Assembly (NCBI GenBank): GCA_963281155.1
Contig: CAUJLY010000006.1
Coordinates: 10,168,001-10,232,000 of the forward strand
Origin: Rhabditophanes sp. KR3021
Taxonomy: Eukaryota > Nematoda > Chromadorea > Rhabditida > Alloionematidae
DNA length: 64,000 nucleotides
Direction of reading: 5' to 3'
This document shows, piece by piece, positions 47,353-59,923 of this stretch; positions within the stretch are counted from its first letter, which is position 1; the number at the start of each line of letters is the position of its first letter. A model generated the notes under the pieces. That model saw only the letters and a program-made list of their open reading frames with translations. It was not told the origin of the DNA and did no database searches. Made by a program: the position numbers and the translations under genes.

Positions 47353-50300
47353 AACTTTCCTGTAAATTTATTTATTTACTCAAAGGAGATTCTATTAATA
47401 CATAAAGCAATTTAAATAAACTTAATCATAATGCATTTTATCAATTTTTAATAGCATTATTATTTTTGTGCAATCTGAAAATGAATTAATCTTATTCATT
47501 CATCTATACTTTATAATTATTCATCCTCTAAAACCCTAATCTTAAAACCGACAAAAAAGTTTATTTATATAGATATGCATATTTTATTGTGCCAACTTTT
47601 TAATATAGTGTATGTATTTGATTGCATAAATAGATATGTATAATTTTATAAAAAGTTTTATCTTTATATGATAACGTCAGTTCAATAAAAAAATTGATGC
47701 ATATTCAATATATATTCAAGTTTTTGATAATTAAATTATTAATCTGTTTTAATGCATTCTAAGGATTTTTAAAATGACTATATGTAAAGTAGAAAGAACA
47801 AGTTTTGTAATAAAAAGGTGAAGCCCTATTAATTCTAAATTTAATGTCTTCAGTATAGACCTAATAAAGACGTTTTTTATTAGTAGATGAAATTATTGTT
47901 AAACTTACAATTTAGTATGATTTTGATAACTTTGGAGACAGAAGCATCCCGTTTTTGTTTAGAAATATACTTGTCGGCCAAAGTTGGTATTAACTTGCGA
48001 AATGCGTTATCCAATTTCGGTACAAAAGTATTAATTGCTCCCATTTCTTTTACTGTCAAATTAATTTAAATTAATTCAATTTTATTCCTTCCTCTAAAAC
48101 TTCCTTGGTGGATTTTAATAGCCCTTGCTTATCTTATTAAATAAACATCCCTCATATATTAAAATTTCTAAAAAAAGAGATAATCTTTTTAGGATATTAA
48201 TTTTGTGTGGTGTGATAATATTTATATAAGCCTCCCTTTTTATTAATTGAAAATGTTCATGAACTCCAAGCATGTTATATATGCCAATCACTATGATATG
48301 TAACTTAGTACTACACACTTTGGCAATTATATCTATACATCCTATCAAGCAACTCTTTTTCATCTGGAACAACCTAGTCCATATATTGAAACTACAATGA
48401 ATAACAGTACTTAGTTAGAAACCCCTAAAACTTAACTAAATATCTTTTTTTGACTACCAAAGAATGACATAATTATTACATAACTAAAATGTGAATTTTG
48501 TTTATCAGAGCGTGGACAAACATGACAGGGAGAATGATTAGAAACTTTACTATCACTTCTTTTGAATAATTATACTTCCGTTTTGTGAGCTTTTGCCGTA
48601 ACTTTTGTAAGGAGAGAGGGAAAAATTATTATTATTATTGCTTCAAATAAATACATATATGCAATGATATATATGTTCAAACCTATTAAAGCACACACCA
48701 TTCGTTTTAACTTGTTTGATAGGACTATGTTTTATGGTTGACATTTATATTAAAATTTAAATAATTATCTTAACATAAACTTAGTGAGATCTCCATATCA
48801 ACCATATAAAGTACATTTGCTGAAAGTTTAAAGCATAGTACATATTTATAACATCATTGCATCTTTTATAATTATTGTTATTTACATTCGTTTTCAATTC
48901 GTTAATCATGCTACAAAACAAAAATAACTTTCAAAATTGTAATGATGCTTCAAACTATCTTATTTTGCGTTTCAAAAATATTCACATTGGAATATGAGAC
49001 AGGGGAGTTTTTGTATTTTAAAACTAATTTAAAAAATGACTCCGAACTTGTGAAAACATAATTTCGGATAATAACAAAATGTTTGTTGTAATCAACGTAT
49101 CTGTACAAATCATAACATAAGATAAGGAGACTTTAAAACCAAACCTCTCTGACGCATTTCTTTACTTATAGCAATTGGAAATTCAAAACAAAAATGATAC
49201 CAAGTTTCAAAGTGTTGTTTAGAAGGCAGTAGTTGTTATGTAAGGTTTGTCTGAAATTAAAGCTTTATTTGTTGGATAACAAGAAAGATTTGGAGATTCT
49301 AATTTATTTACTTTAAATTAATCTTTTTGTTCCCTTTTTAACAACTAATTGATGTGTTAGGAACTTTGTTTTAAGATAAAAAACGAGCAAGCATTGTTAT
49401 TTTGCTGGTTGCTGATTCAGTTAAGTGTGTGATGTTTAGATCTCCTAACTATTTATTAAAGATAGGTTTTTAACATACTGTTAAAGCAATTTTTTACACA
49501 GTTATAAAAGATAGATAATTCCGTTGTCAACAGATAAATAAAAACTTTGTTCATTGGAAACGAGGTATTATTTCAATTATTTGACAGGCATTACACTTTG
49601 ATCGTTCTTTTGATTTTTTAGCATATTCCATCCATCAAACTAATATTTTTTGAGTCTAAACATTGTCCCCAAATAATATTTTAATTTAAATGAACATTCT
49701 GTGTTTAAAAAGTTATTGGGTGCCTTAGTATGTCGCCATTTAATTTATTGTGTTTGTGACCACTTGACTATCGTGAAGTATATTAAAAATTCATATCATT
49801 TACTTATGAAATAATGTATAATATTGGCGCTATAAAGTAGTTTGAAATCTTCCTCAAAAATATGTCCGTATCATTTTTTTTACTAATAGTATATATTAAA
49901 TTGGCTAATAAACAACACACCCACGGCTAACTACAACCAACTGAGTTTGAATTTCACAAAATCTTGTACATAGTACAATCATCCTCATTAAAATTTACTT
50001 TTGATGGTAGTTTCCCATTTTTGGTCATAGATGCCAAACCTAGTTTTAGAAAATGTAGGTTCTAGAAAATGACCGAAGCACTTAATATACTTCAATGTTA
50101 TTTCTTTTCTATAACCATTTCATTGTGAAAAACCCCCCAAAGACCTTTCTTTTATTTCCTGGAATTAGGAAACAAGCTTAACAAGGATTTATCTTGACTT
50201 TTCCTGTAAATTGGAAAGTAATATACATTTCCATTTTTTAATATTTTTACCTTTGAACAAAGAGAAAACATATGCTTGAACTTTATATTAAGTCCGACTC

Positions 50301-51897
50301 TTGCGTACTCCACTAATCTTTATAAATCACACTTTATTCACAAACTTTTGCCGCTTATATTCAAAAAGTCATTGTTTAAAAATGAATTAAAATATTCCTA
50401 AGTAGCCACATTCAAAATAGGCAATTAATTAGAAATTAAAGCGCCAAATATATTCTTGCAAATTGGTAATACCACACAAATATTTTTCCTAACGCACAAT
50501 TATCTATTCCAGACTTTCCTATTACCCTTACAGAGTTTATATATTTATCACATAAAAAAATATTATTATATTTAGATATCTTAATAATGAATCCTATGTG
50601 AAAAAAGGTCAAAAACTTCTTTTTGAATTTTAGCATAAAATTCACACATGTATAATATATTTGAATGTTGTACTCCAATTTATTCTTTTCAAACAAGAGG
50701 TTAAGCTGCAAAAAATCGGTTAAATAATTAAACTTTCATTTGATATATTGTCTTCTTTAGCCAACTAAGTCACAAATGGGTCTATTTAAGGAATGCATGC
50801 AAATGGGTTACAATAATCGTTAAGAATAGATAAACCTTTACCATGACTTGGGTGACGCTTTAATTTATTAGTAAAATGGAAAAAAATGGTCATTCAATTG
50901 AATTTGGGAATTTTTTTGCTAATAAAAGGAGCGATAATAGTTTGTTTGAGTGCATATTTTGGTGCCTGAATGGCTTCATAAAACATATATTTCAAGAAAA
51001 AATGTAAATACACATTAATTTTGTGTTCGTTACATGAAGCTTACTTTAATTTGGAATATGTTGTATGATGTGGTTTTCTTATGATATTAATATTTTTTCT
51101 TATATCTATTTAAAGCTTCACTATCACTTTTAATCTTTTTTTCTCAAAGCGTGTATATTCATTCATATTAGTTTAATATGACAAGGAACATATTATAACT
51201 TTTTTGCGATATAACTACACAGACTATAAACATCTCTTTTGAAGATAGCTATCGAAAATCATCTCTTTTAAGGAAGCTAATTTTGTTTATAGCAATTGCA
51301 AATAAAAATGTAATGAACTATTTTACTTTTTTTCTTGTTTGTAATTAAAAAGAATGACGCTTCATGTAAGGTCGTGTTTGTAATATTTGGTAAAGTATAT
51401 TTGTTGACAGGAAGTTTATAGCTAACCATCTTTTTTAGTAGTTGTTGTTGATCTTAATGCCCAAATAAGCGCACAATTATCCATATTTCTTCAATTATAC
51501 CTCAAGCATTTTAAAAATACCAGACATACATATTGATGACAAAAAAGGGATGTTTTATTAACACCATCATTAAATAAACTTTTTTAAATGAAATAGAAGG
51601 CGGTCAGTCTTTAATTTTAATATAGAAAAGTTTCCAAACAAATACAAAACATTTACATTTATAAGAATGTGCAAAAGATGAACATCAGTTTTATTAAAAT
51701 GTCCGATTATAATATTACCCCTTTTGTTGTAACAATTGTATTAGAAGCTTAATATATATCAAATGTTAATTAACGATAAACTTCACGATAATCTGATGTT
51801 AATGTTTCATTATGGTGGTGCGTTATATTGTTAATATTTAGGTAGCGATTTAAGTATAAGCGATTTATGTTTAGTCTCATTTATTTTTATCTGTTTC
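47353..51897. other. 4.5 kb gene-free region upstream of the GPCR
   Basis: This is the largest gene-poor block of the window, AT-rich throughout. The frames present (47887-48069 plus, 48115-48372 minus, 50436-50711 minus) have Phe/Ile/Lys/Asn-biased composition expected of random AT-rich DNA. I see no tRNA, mobile element ends or repeat array. Confidence 0.4.
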
Positions 51898-51899
51898 AG
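51898..51899 (+). promoter_or_regulatory. 3' splice acceptor upstream of GPCR start
   Basis: TTTTTATCTGTTTCAG ends 69 nt before the ATG at 51969. Confidence 0.45.
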
Positions 51900-51968
51900 G
51901 CGGTTATTTGGTGATTATATATTTAAATCATTGGCAACTCTTCTTGTTGATGATACAAATCAAGAAGG

Positions 51969-54319
51969 ATGCGTAATTTCACGGATTTTCTAACTAGTTT
52001 CATTGAAAAGTATGGTGAAGATGCCATATATAATGAAATATATTGCATTGAACGGCAAAATTACACTGTCGGCGTTAATGAGAAGACATATGGGCTAATT
52101 TCATACTATATTTACTCTTATCTTCTACCAATTACTGCTGCATTTGGGATGATTGGAGCATTAATATGTATAATCGTGTTTACGAGACCACAAATGAGAT
52201 CTTCATTAAATATATTTCTTGCCGGTTTGTCGTTTTACGATTTTATTTTACTTTCCTGTTCAATTGTCATTTATCCAATGCTTACTAATTGTGAAAATAA
52301 CAAGGTAAGTTCATGCCTTTTTATATCATCAAAGTTCAGGGAAAATTTTTAAATTGTAGTAAATGATTTTGAAGATGTATTCATTGAATATCAAATTTTA
52401 CTGACGTACTAAGTTCATCATTTATAAAGTTTGTCTGAATGCTAGAATTTTTTGATGAATAGTGTGTCTAACGAAAAGTAATAAATATCGTTGTGTAATA
52501 AATCATCAAATGATGCTAATTTTTTCACATACATGCACTATTCATAACAACAATATAAATGATTCTGTACTGGAATAAAAAGGGTAAAAAATAAACAAAT
52601 TATTCTAATAATCCATTTCTTGTTAGAAATAATTATTGTCATCGGGCTATTTAAAGAAAAACGTCATTTAAAATCTTTTCTCCTAATTATTCATTAAAAA
52701 TAATTCTTCTTATTGGGAAAGTTAATGTTCAAAAGACATCACAATTTGTAATTATTTTTAATTAACTGTTTCAAGTAATTCAATCATTTTTTCGAATTTA
52801 AATTCATCACTTTTTAAATCACAAACAAGACTACGTTACCACTTGTATTTCTATTAATTAAAAGACATCTCTATTAGCGCATGCTCTAGGCTTTTAATTT
52901 ATTAAAATAGAATACAAAAAATGTAGTATTTTAACTAACTTCTGTCCTGAATAACTAAGGATAATAATGACTTGCTAATAATAATGATGGTAGTTCAAGT
53001 TCCGTTGGAATTATTTATTACAAATATTTTGGATGCACTAGTTGGATGCTCTTTGGTAGTGTTCATCTAATTTAGAAATATAGATTAAAAATTATAATTC
53101 CATTTTGGCTCGTTAACCGAAATTGTATGTAATTAAGATGAATATTCGGAACCAAGTTTTTTTCCAATATAAGAAGGATCTTTAAAAAGTAATTAACTAT
53201 CAAATATATGAAAGACCAAAACAACAAAAAAATAAATATATGCATTTGGCAATTACAGCATGACATTTCTATTTTTTAGCTCCTTATTTTACATGTATCT
53301 TTGGATAATTGACAATTGTAAAAAGAATGTAAAATGTTAAAGTCATCTCAAATAAACTTTATTATTTGTTGTGAAACAGAGGCAACAGATGTTTTAATTA
53401 AGACTTGTAGATATGAGGATGAAAACAGTTAAAATTAAAAACAATAAACAACTTGCAAATAACACATCTTCAAATTCATTTAATAATTAAATTGACAACT
53501 TTGTAGCAAGTAATAATAAATAATTATGTTTTAGGATGCCATATCAGCTTGCAGAGTTTTTGCTAAATTTTCATTAATTTTGTATCCCTTTTCATTGATA
53601 GCACAGACGGCATCCGTCTTTACGTGTGTGGCCATTACAGTTGATCGCTTTCTGGCAGTTAAATATCCTTTGAGAACAATTATGTGGTCAACTCCTTCAC
53701 GAGCTTTTGCTATAACGATCTCGATTGGTGTTATTTCTTTTATTTATAAACTTCCTTCCTTCAGAGAAACTGAACTTGATGGTTGTGGTTTTTTGATGGT
53801 TTCAGATATGAGAAGAAGCAAATGGTACTCAACTCTTTATCTTACTTACTCTTATTTGATCTTTATGCTGGTAATACCATGGATCACAATGATTATCTTG
53901 AATACTACCATCGTAAGAGCTGTCCACAAGGCTTACATCATCAGAAGAGCTCTTACAAAACAATCAGTTGATGAAAAGGAAAGAAGGTGCACAATAATGG
54001 CAGTAGTAATTTGCATCATTTTTGTCCTTTTGAATCTCCCTGCTGGCATTAACTTTTTGATAGATATGGTTGATATTAAATTGGACAGAAATAGTGCTTT
54101 TGGCCACTTAAGAGTGCCCATTTCTAATTTATTAGTTACCATTAATAGGTATGTTGCCAAATATGCAAATTTGTAATTGAATCATCTTTTAGCGCCTGCA
54201 ACTTAATCATCTATTCCATTTTCGGAAGAAGATTTCGGAGAATGTGCACTAAATTATTCTGCTCCTGTTTGAAAAAAGAAAAATTACCAATATCTAACAC
54301 AAATTGCCCAGCAAAGTGA
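51969..54319 (+). CDS. rhodopsin-class GPCR, FMRFamide/neuropeptide receptor-like
   Basis: Exons 51969-52304, 53535-54148 and 54193-54319 join in phase to give 358 residues. The second intron is short, but the first is 1.2 kb, the longest coding intron here. All seven transmembrane segments are visible. TM1-TM2 are in exon 1 (GLISYYIYSYLLPITAAFG, SLNIFLAGLSFYDFILL). The DRF motif (TVDRFLAVKYPL, a DRY variant), a TM5 ending before HKAYIIRRA, and TM6 with VICIIFVLLNLPAGINFL are in exon 2. TM7 ends NLIIYSIFGRRFRRM, with NLIIY as the NPxxY variant. The DRF and the TM7 sequence resemble invertebrate FMRFamide/myosuppressin receptors. The cytoplasmic tail stops at 54319 in this frame, but coding-like sequence continues in the +1 register to 54510 (see findings). 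Confidence 0.85.
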
Positions 54320-54510
54320 AGGAAATGACGTTTCCAAGAAATTTTCAAATGTTCTTCAACAAAAAGTAAGATAAATATTTTTGATTTAAGGGTAATGTTA
54401 AATCATTTTAGAACAGCTTTTACAAGAGACGGAGTGCTAGTGTCAAACTCCCAACCACCAAAGACCCTATCCATAGTGGTGTAAAGCAAAATACTTCTGT
54501 AAGAGGATAA
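54320..54510 (+). other. probable continuation of the GPCR C-terminal tail in another frame
   Basis: The +1 register reads IAQQSEGNDVSKKFSN up to a donor at 54366. It then splices (acceptor AG at 54410-54411) to NSFYKRRSASVKLPTTKDP and a stop at 54508-54510. Composition, splice sites and phase all look coding, which suggests that the stop at 54317-54319 follows from a single-base error or mutation in the A-run at 54272-54283. Confidence 0.5.
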
Positions 54511-55525
54511 TAGGACACAGATTTGTAATATAAAGGATGTTTGTATAAATGTAATATCAAGGGTTTGATAATATCATCAACTTAGAATGAACCAATTCCA
54601 AGGGTAGTTTTGGCATTTCAGAAAGCAAAACAGATAACGGCGAATCTAGAAACCTTTATCAAAAGTCTAATTAAGACCTTTCTTCTGCTACAGAATTCAA
54701 TTATGTATGATAATCAAAATATATCTAATTCTTTTCAAATATTCACATATGATCTTATATTCTTGTATTTACTACCACACAATATATATTTTCAATCTTA
54801 TTATAACCATTCCCTTTTACCTTATAAGAGACTTTGTTTTTAAAGTTTGTTCTAAGATAAGGCTTTAATTTTTAATTATGTTCATTCACATTTGTTTGAT
54901 AGTAAATTTTTTGTAAATTATATTAAAATAAGTTAATTGCTTCTGGATTGTTGCAACTGGAGAAGTCAATTTTCAATATCTTTGTCGATTAATTCTAGTT
55001 ACTAGTAGTGATAGTGTGGGAGAATGTTGCGTATCTAAGAAAATATTTATTTACAAAAGTATGCGCAAGACTATACCGCAAAGTGAAGTGAAAAAAATGT
55101 ATTGTAAGAATTGTAGAGTATATAAACATTATTATATTTAGACGAGGACCTGCAGAGATAAGTCATTTGAGAAGAAGGTAAAGATATAGATAGATTTGAA
55201 TATATATCCTATTCGTTAAAAAATGTAGGCAGTAAATTGTTACGAAGGGTAGATTGTTTTGTTTGTCGGTAGGAATGATAAGATAGATCAGTTTGAGTGC
55301 TACTCGCAGGCCTTTCTGTTTACAATAACTGTGTAGTTGTTAATAAAAATCAAGCCTCCTAACATTTTGGTGTTTGCTCCTAATCGACATATCTGTGACT
55401 CGAAACATAAAGATGAATACTTTATCAATATAATCTTTTTGTTTCTTGACATTTACTTACTAAATTTTAATAACTTTATATATCAGCTTCTAATCATATT
55501 GTATTGCATTTATTAAATTCATTAT
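54511..55525. other. intergenic region upstream of troponin I
   Basis: AT-rich, with no supported gene. The frame 54610-54843 looks random. Confidence 0.35.
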
Positions 55526-55527
55526 AG
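55526..55527 (+). promoter_or_regulatory. 3' splice acceptor 7 nt before the troponin I start
   Basis: AAATTCATTATAG precedes TCTTTCA and the ATG at 55535. Confidence 0.5.
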
Positions 55528-55534
55528 TCTTTCA

Positions 55535-56350
55535 ATGAGTGATTTTCTCAAAGATTCTATCGAGGAAATGGAAGATATCCTTTCTTGTCCTGATTCAGAG
55601 GAAGTAATTCGTTATGGAGGAATCCAAAGTGTTTTAGACGATGAAGAGGAGGAGGAAGAAGAAGAGGAAGAAGAAGAGGATGATGAAGACGAGGAAGAAA
55701 AACGTAGAGCTGCTGAGCGTGAACGTAAAAAGGAAGAAGTCCGTAAGCGTTTAATTGAAACTTCTAGAGCCAAAAAAGCCAAGAAAGGTTTCTTGACTCC
55801 TGAGCGTAAAAAGAAGCTCCGTAAGCTTCTGATGGAAAAGGCTGCCCAAGACTTGAAAAATCAACAACAACTTCGTGAAAAAGAAAGACAAAGAATCTTA
55901 CAAGAAAGAATTCTTCCTCTTCCCCAAATAGATGAACTTGATACCGACTCCATGCAAGATCACATCGACAAATTCATCGAACGCATCGCTGAGCTTGAAT
56001 CAGATACATATGATCTTAACTATTCAGTTAGACAAAAGGACTTCGAAATTAATGAATTGACCATTGCTGTTAACGATTTGAGAGGAAAATTCGTTAAGCC
56101 TACTTTGAAGAAGGTTTCCAAGACTGACAACAAGTACGTTTAAGGACTAGTAAATTTATAATCATTCTTTCAGATTCGATAAAATCAAGAAGAAGGAAAG
56201 TGCTAAAGTCGACTTTAGATCTAACCTCAAACAAATTGAATCCAAACAATTCGCCATGGAAGAGGTTAGTTAAAACTTAATCAAATTTATTTCAAACTTA
56301 ATATATATTTTCAGGAAAAGGAAAAAGAAAAGATGGAATGGGCAAAGTAA
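55535..56350 (+). CDS. TnI: troponin I with acidic N-terminal extension
   Basis: Exons 55535-56133, 56174-56264 and 56315-56350 join in phase to give 241 residues. Troponin I signatures are clear: [17 protein letters not shown] (about 82-98), the IT-arm helix ending [20 protein letters not shown], the segment PTLKKVSK just after it, and a basic C-terminus. The protein is the inhibitory subunit of the striated-muscle thin filament, released by calcium-bound troponin C. An unbroken Glu/Asp run at about 36-55 is unusual for troponin I and more typical of troponin T. The sequence around the short inhibitory peptide is changed relative to arthropod and vertebrate forms ([14 protein letters not shown]). 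The poly(A) signal is at 56404, and the gene is convergent with the next one, 136 nt away. Confidence 0.93.
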
Positions 56351-56403
56351 TTATATTTCCTTCGCAAATTCGAATCATATTATCCCGTTCTATATTAAAT
56401 TGA

Positions 56404-56409
56404 AATAAA
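56404..56409 (+). terminator. poly(A) signal, troponin I
   Basis: AATAAA lies 54 nt after the stop, inside the narrow gap to the convergent GalNAc-transferase gene. Confidence 0.55.
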
Positions 56410-56485
56410 AAGTTTTAAAATTCTTTTACTCATATAACAAAAATAAATTATTAAAAGATTAACAAGATGATATGTACGGTTCTGG

Positions 56486-58440
56486 TTAATCATCTTCATC
56501 TCCTCTGTCAGGAAGGATGTTACGCTTTACGATTAGACCTTCATTTATGTAAGGGAATTCCCATTTTTGCGAAGCTTTTGTTGGATCACATTTGGTTGTG
56601 AATACATTTCCACTTAAACCACCTTCATCTACATTAGCATCTAGACAATTTTTCGAAATCTTATGTATTATTTGCTTAGTAGTAGAGGAGTAAGTAAATC
56701 TTTGATTTCCACCCATCCCATGACATCCGAATAATACTACAGGCGTACCGTCATTAGAAGAGGAAGCATCCAAGCAATCTTGAGAACCTTTTATCCTAAG
56801 ATCATTACGATAATAAAGAGAGAATGTTTGTCTTCCTCCTCCACATTTATTTACTCGTAGTTGTTGGTTATGAGATAAGTTTGTTGCATCCATACATAAC
56901 TTGCTACCTTGATTTGTTAGGGTTCCATTAGCTGAGTCTTCTGGCTCAATGGCGGGATAGAATTTGTCTTGATCAAATGCTACTTTTTCCATAAACCATT
57001 TGAAGGACTTGCATTTCAATTTTTCACGTAATGCTAATTGTTTTGACAAATCACCCGGATCAGCTTTTTCAATTGACGGCTTTCTTTGGTACAAATTCTT
57101 CGCGTAATCATCCATCCACACAACTGCTACACGTTTGTAATTTTTGGAAACAAAATCTCCGATTCCGGGATTAGGAAAAGGTACATATTTACACCTGTAA
57201 ATGTGACCAACTCTACTACAAGGAGCATCAACCATTGATCCATGACATTGCCACGTCTTAAACGACAGTTCATACTGTTCTCCACCCCAGATCATTAATT
57301 GGTCATCATAGCCTCTAAAAGAAGTTTTCTTATTCATTAGAAACTTGTGTCAACGTACCCTAACTCCCAGAACCATTTAGTAGATATAGCAAAATACCCT
57401 CCCGCCATTATGGGTGACTCAAAGGGTTTAGTAGGATTCTTTTTATCTTTCTTACTCAATGGTAATCTTTTGTAATTAAAATTCCAATCGAACGATCCAC
57501 GAGCTCCGTCATCTTGAGCTCGATATTCATAAGTGTCACAGTCAATAACGTCTACAAGGGGACAGACGATTGTTTTGTAATTTTCAACGATAGGCTCAAC
57601 TAAAGGTGGAAGCCAATTATAATTAGCTTCGCTGTGAGCATCTAGAAAGACTAAAATTTCTCCTATTGCGGAATGGGCTCCAATTTGCCTTGCTCTAATT
57701 AGACCCTCTCTTTTTTGTTGATAATCATTTCGACCTTATCAGATAGTCCGTTTTTTCTAAGCCAATCATTTAGTGGTTCATTTAGTTCTTCTTTTGTGCT
57801 AGCATCGTTGACAAGTATAATTTGGGTAACTACTCCCTTGGGTGACCTATTGAGAATTGAGTAAATACCACGTACAATTGTTGATCTGTGTTCGTTATGG
57901 AAGGGGAAGATGACAGTGACAGAGGGAAGTTTAGACACATACTGGACGTTTTTGCATTCAGGATGGCGAATATCTTTAATGGAACGGTTTAATGACATCA
58001 AATCACTAATGTAAGCATCATAGCCATTCACTCGATACAGCGCATCTCTCTCTTTTTTGATTTGAGGGTCGTTATTTGAGGTAGCAACTGGTTTTCCTTG
58101 CTCCCCAAGACCGACTCTTTTTGCATCTTCTTCCATTGCTGCATAATCATGCCAATCTTTTTTTGGCAACTCCTTATATTCAGAAAATGGATTAATGCCA
58201 ACGTCTGGAATTAGAGATTAATCTGACTAATGAATAGTATTTCTTACTTAAACCTGCTAAGGCCTGTTCCTTGACATGTTCAGCATGAAATTTAGCAGCT
58301 GCCTTTAACTCATCCTTCCCCACAAAATTAGTGTCACCTCGATAAGAAAATCCAAGATAAAATATGACAGCGACGATTAAAACATAAACCAACAGTGAAG
58401 TCAGCTTTTTCACAGGCAATACACGTCCAATATTCCCCAT
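56486..58440 (-). CDS. GALNT: polypeptide N-acetylgalactosaminyltransferase (GALNT/PGANT), one-base frame break
   Basis: Exons 58248-58440, 57359-58204 and 56486-57314 have introns of 43 and 44 nt. It is a type II Golgi protein with a short cytosolic tail, transmembrane anchor ([19 protein letters not shown]), stem, GT-A catalytic domain and C-terminal ricin-type lectin domain with QxW-like repeats ([21 protein letters not shown]). The metal site is DAHSE (usual DxH), and the GalNAc region is [18 protein letters not shown]. It starts mucin-type O-glycosylation by adding GalNAc to Ser/Thr. The frame breaks in exon 2 at the A6 run at 57711-57716: before it EMIINKK, after it, in the next register, [13 protein letters not shown]. 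The downstream splice phases agree only if one base is missing there. Such a protein would have about 622 residues. Confidence 0.93.
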
Positions 58441-58469
58441 AATTTAGATGACCTTGTGGAAGAAGCCAG

Positions 58470-58471
58470 CT
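58470..58471 (-). promoter_or_regulatory. 3' splice acceptor upstream of GALNT start
   Basis: CATCCTTTTAG on the minus strand ends 29 nt before the ATG at 58440. Confidence 0.4.
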
Positions 58472-59895
58472 AAAAGGATGAACTTGTGTTTAATTAAAAT
58501 GTTTTATGAAAATGGTCACGTCTATGATATAAGCCAAATAAATATACAACAATAGCCACGTGTAAAAGCATCATCAGCCACTATTACAAAGTGATTCGAT
58601 GTTAAATTATTGATAGTAAAGATAAATCATTTGTATATCATAATCTCATCCTATGTATAAAATGATACAAAATTATTATGAAAAATCAGTTGCAACAGAT
58701 TACTTTTGTTTATAGCTGATGGTTGTGTTTGATTAATATAAATATGAATAGACGTAAAGGTGAGCAGTGTTACCAAATAGTGCAAGCAATGGTTTGGGAC
58801 AAACATCATACAGTTGAATATATATATGCACAGCTATAAGGATTGATCAAAGATGCTTGGTTGTTATTATTAAATTACATACATTTTGATACTTCTTGTA
58901 ATTTTATTTAGAAAATAAATAATTGACATGAAACTATAGTTTGCACAATATAGTACAAAAAATCTTTTTAAATAAATATCAGGAGAAGCTAAAAGTAAAA
59001 ATAAACCTTTAATGTCATAATAAAAATATTTAATGTGAGAATGGTTTTTATTTTAGTCATTTATATTTCGCTCATTACAAAATAAGGACATACAAGGAAT
59101 GAATTGATTTATCAGATATACAATAAAATAATCATATATATTTAAATATATTTATTTATATAAGCATATATAAATGTAGATATGTAGATATGTATTTAAA
59201 AATATGTTCAAATAGGAAGTATCAAATTGACATTGACTGATTTTTTATATGCAACTAGTATCAAATCGAACTTACGTAAATGTACTATATAGTCATAATT
59301 CCTTTCTTGTTCTTTTTTGCATGAATAATTAAGGTTTTTTAGAAAGTTAAAAAAACTTTTATGCATATATTTATAAACAAATATTTTGGCATGTTTGTGT
59401 CGGTTTAAGAAGAATGCAAATATTGTTGTTATATATTGTCAAATAAAAAGGCATTTTTATTATAGGAAATAGGTTTAAATTTGTTGTGCGTCAAATTTAT
59501 TAAATAATAGTTATTGAAAACAAATCGAAATAACCATAATTGAGCGTATTTATGTCTCCGCATAGTATTATATGTATACGTACATAAAACGCGCTAAGTA
59601 AAATGTACACTCCATCAAAATTAAATATCTTCAAATTGAACAGCAATCCTTTTAACTAAATAGTCTAATATAAACAACAAAACCTATTTATGTGTAAAGG
59701 GTAAAAGCGATTTAATGTTATGCCTATTTAAAATTGAAATCTACTTAAAAATGTATACGACATAATATACTTTTGATATGATACATGAAAGGTATCAAAT
59801 AACATCTTTCTTATTCAGCTAAAAAATATTTAGTAAAATATAATAATACGTCTTGCCCGACGAAGGTTATCTCGTACATTTAAATTTTGTTTTGA
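58472..59895. other. 1.4 kb intergenic region
   Basis: Very AT-rich, including TATATA-rich tracts at about 59130-59200. No gene or organised repeat seen. Confidence 0.4.
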
Positions 59896-59901
59896 TTTAT
59901 T
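59896..59901 (-). terminator. poly(A) signal, SCP-x gene
   Basis: AATAAA on the minus strand lies 23 nt after the stop. Confidence 0.55.
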
Positions 59902-59923
59902 TAAATAGGTTATTGATGTTGAA

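Noticed and set aside
50436..50711. 91-codon minus-strand frame in the large desert
   Set aside because: Phe/Ile/Lys-rich random composition, with no start context or exon partners.
54271..54284. Programmed -1 ribosomal frameshift at AAAAAAG in the GPCR
   Set aside because: The heptamer is not in the X-XXY-YYZ register of the receptor frame and the useful frame is +1. A -1 shift stops within a few codons.
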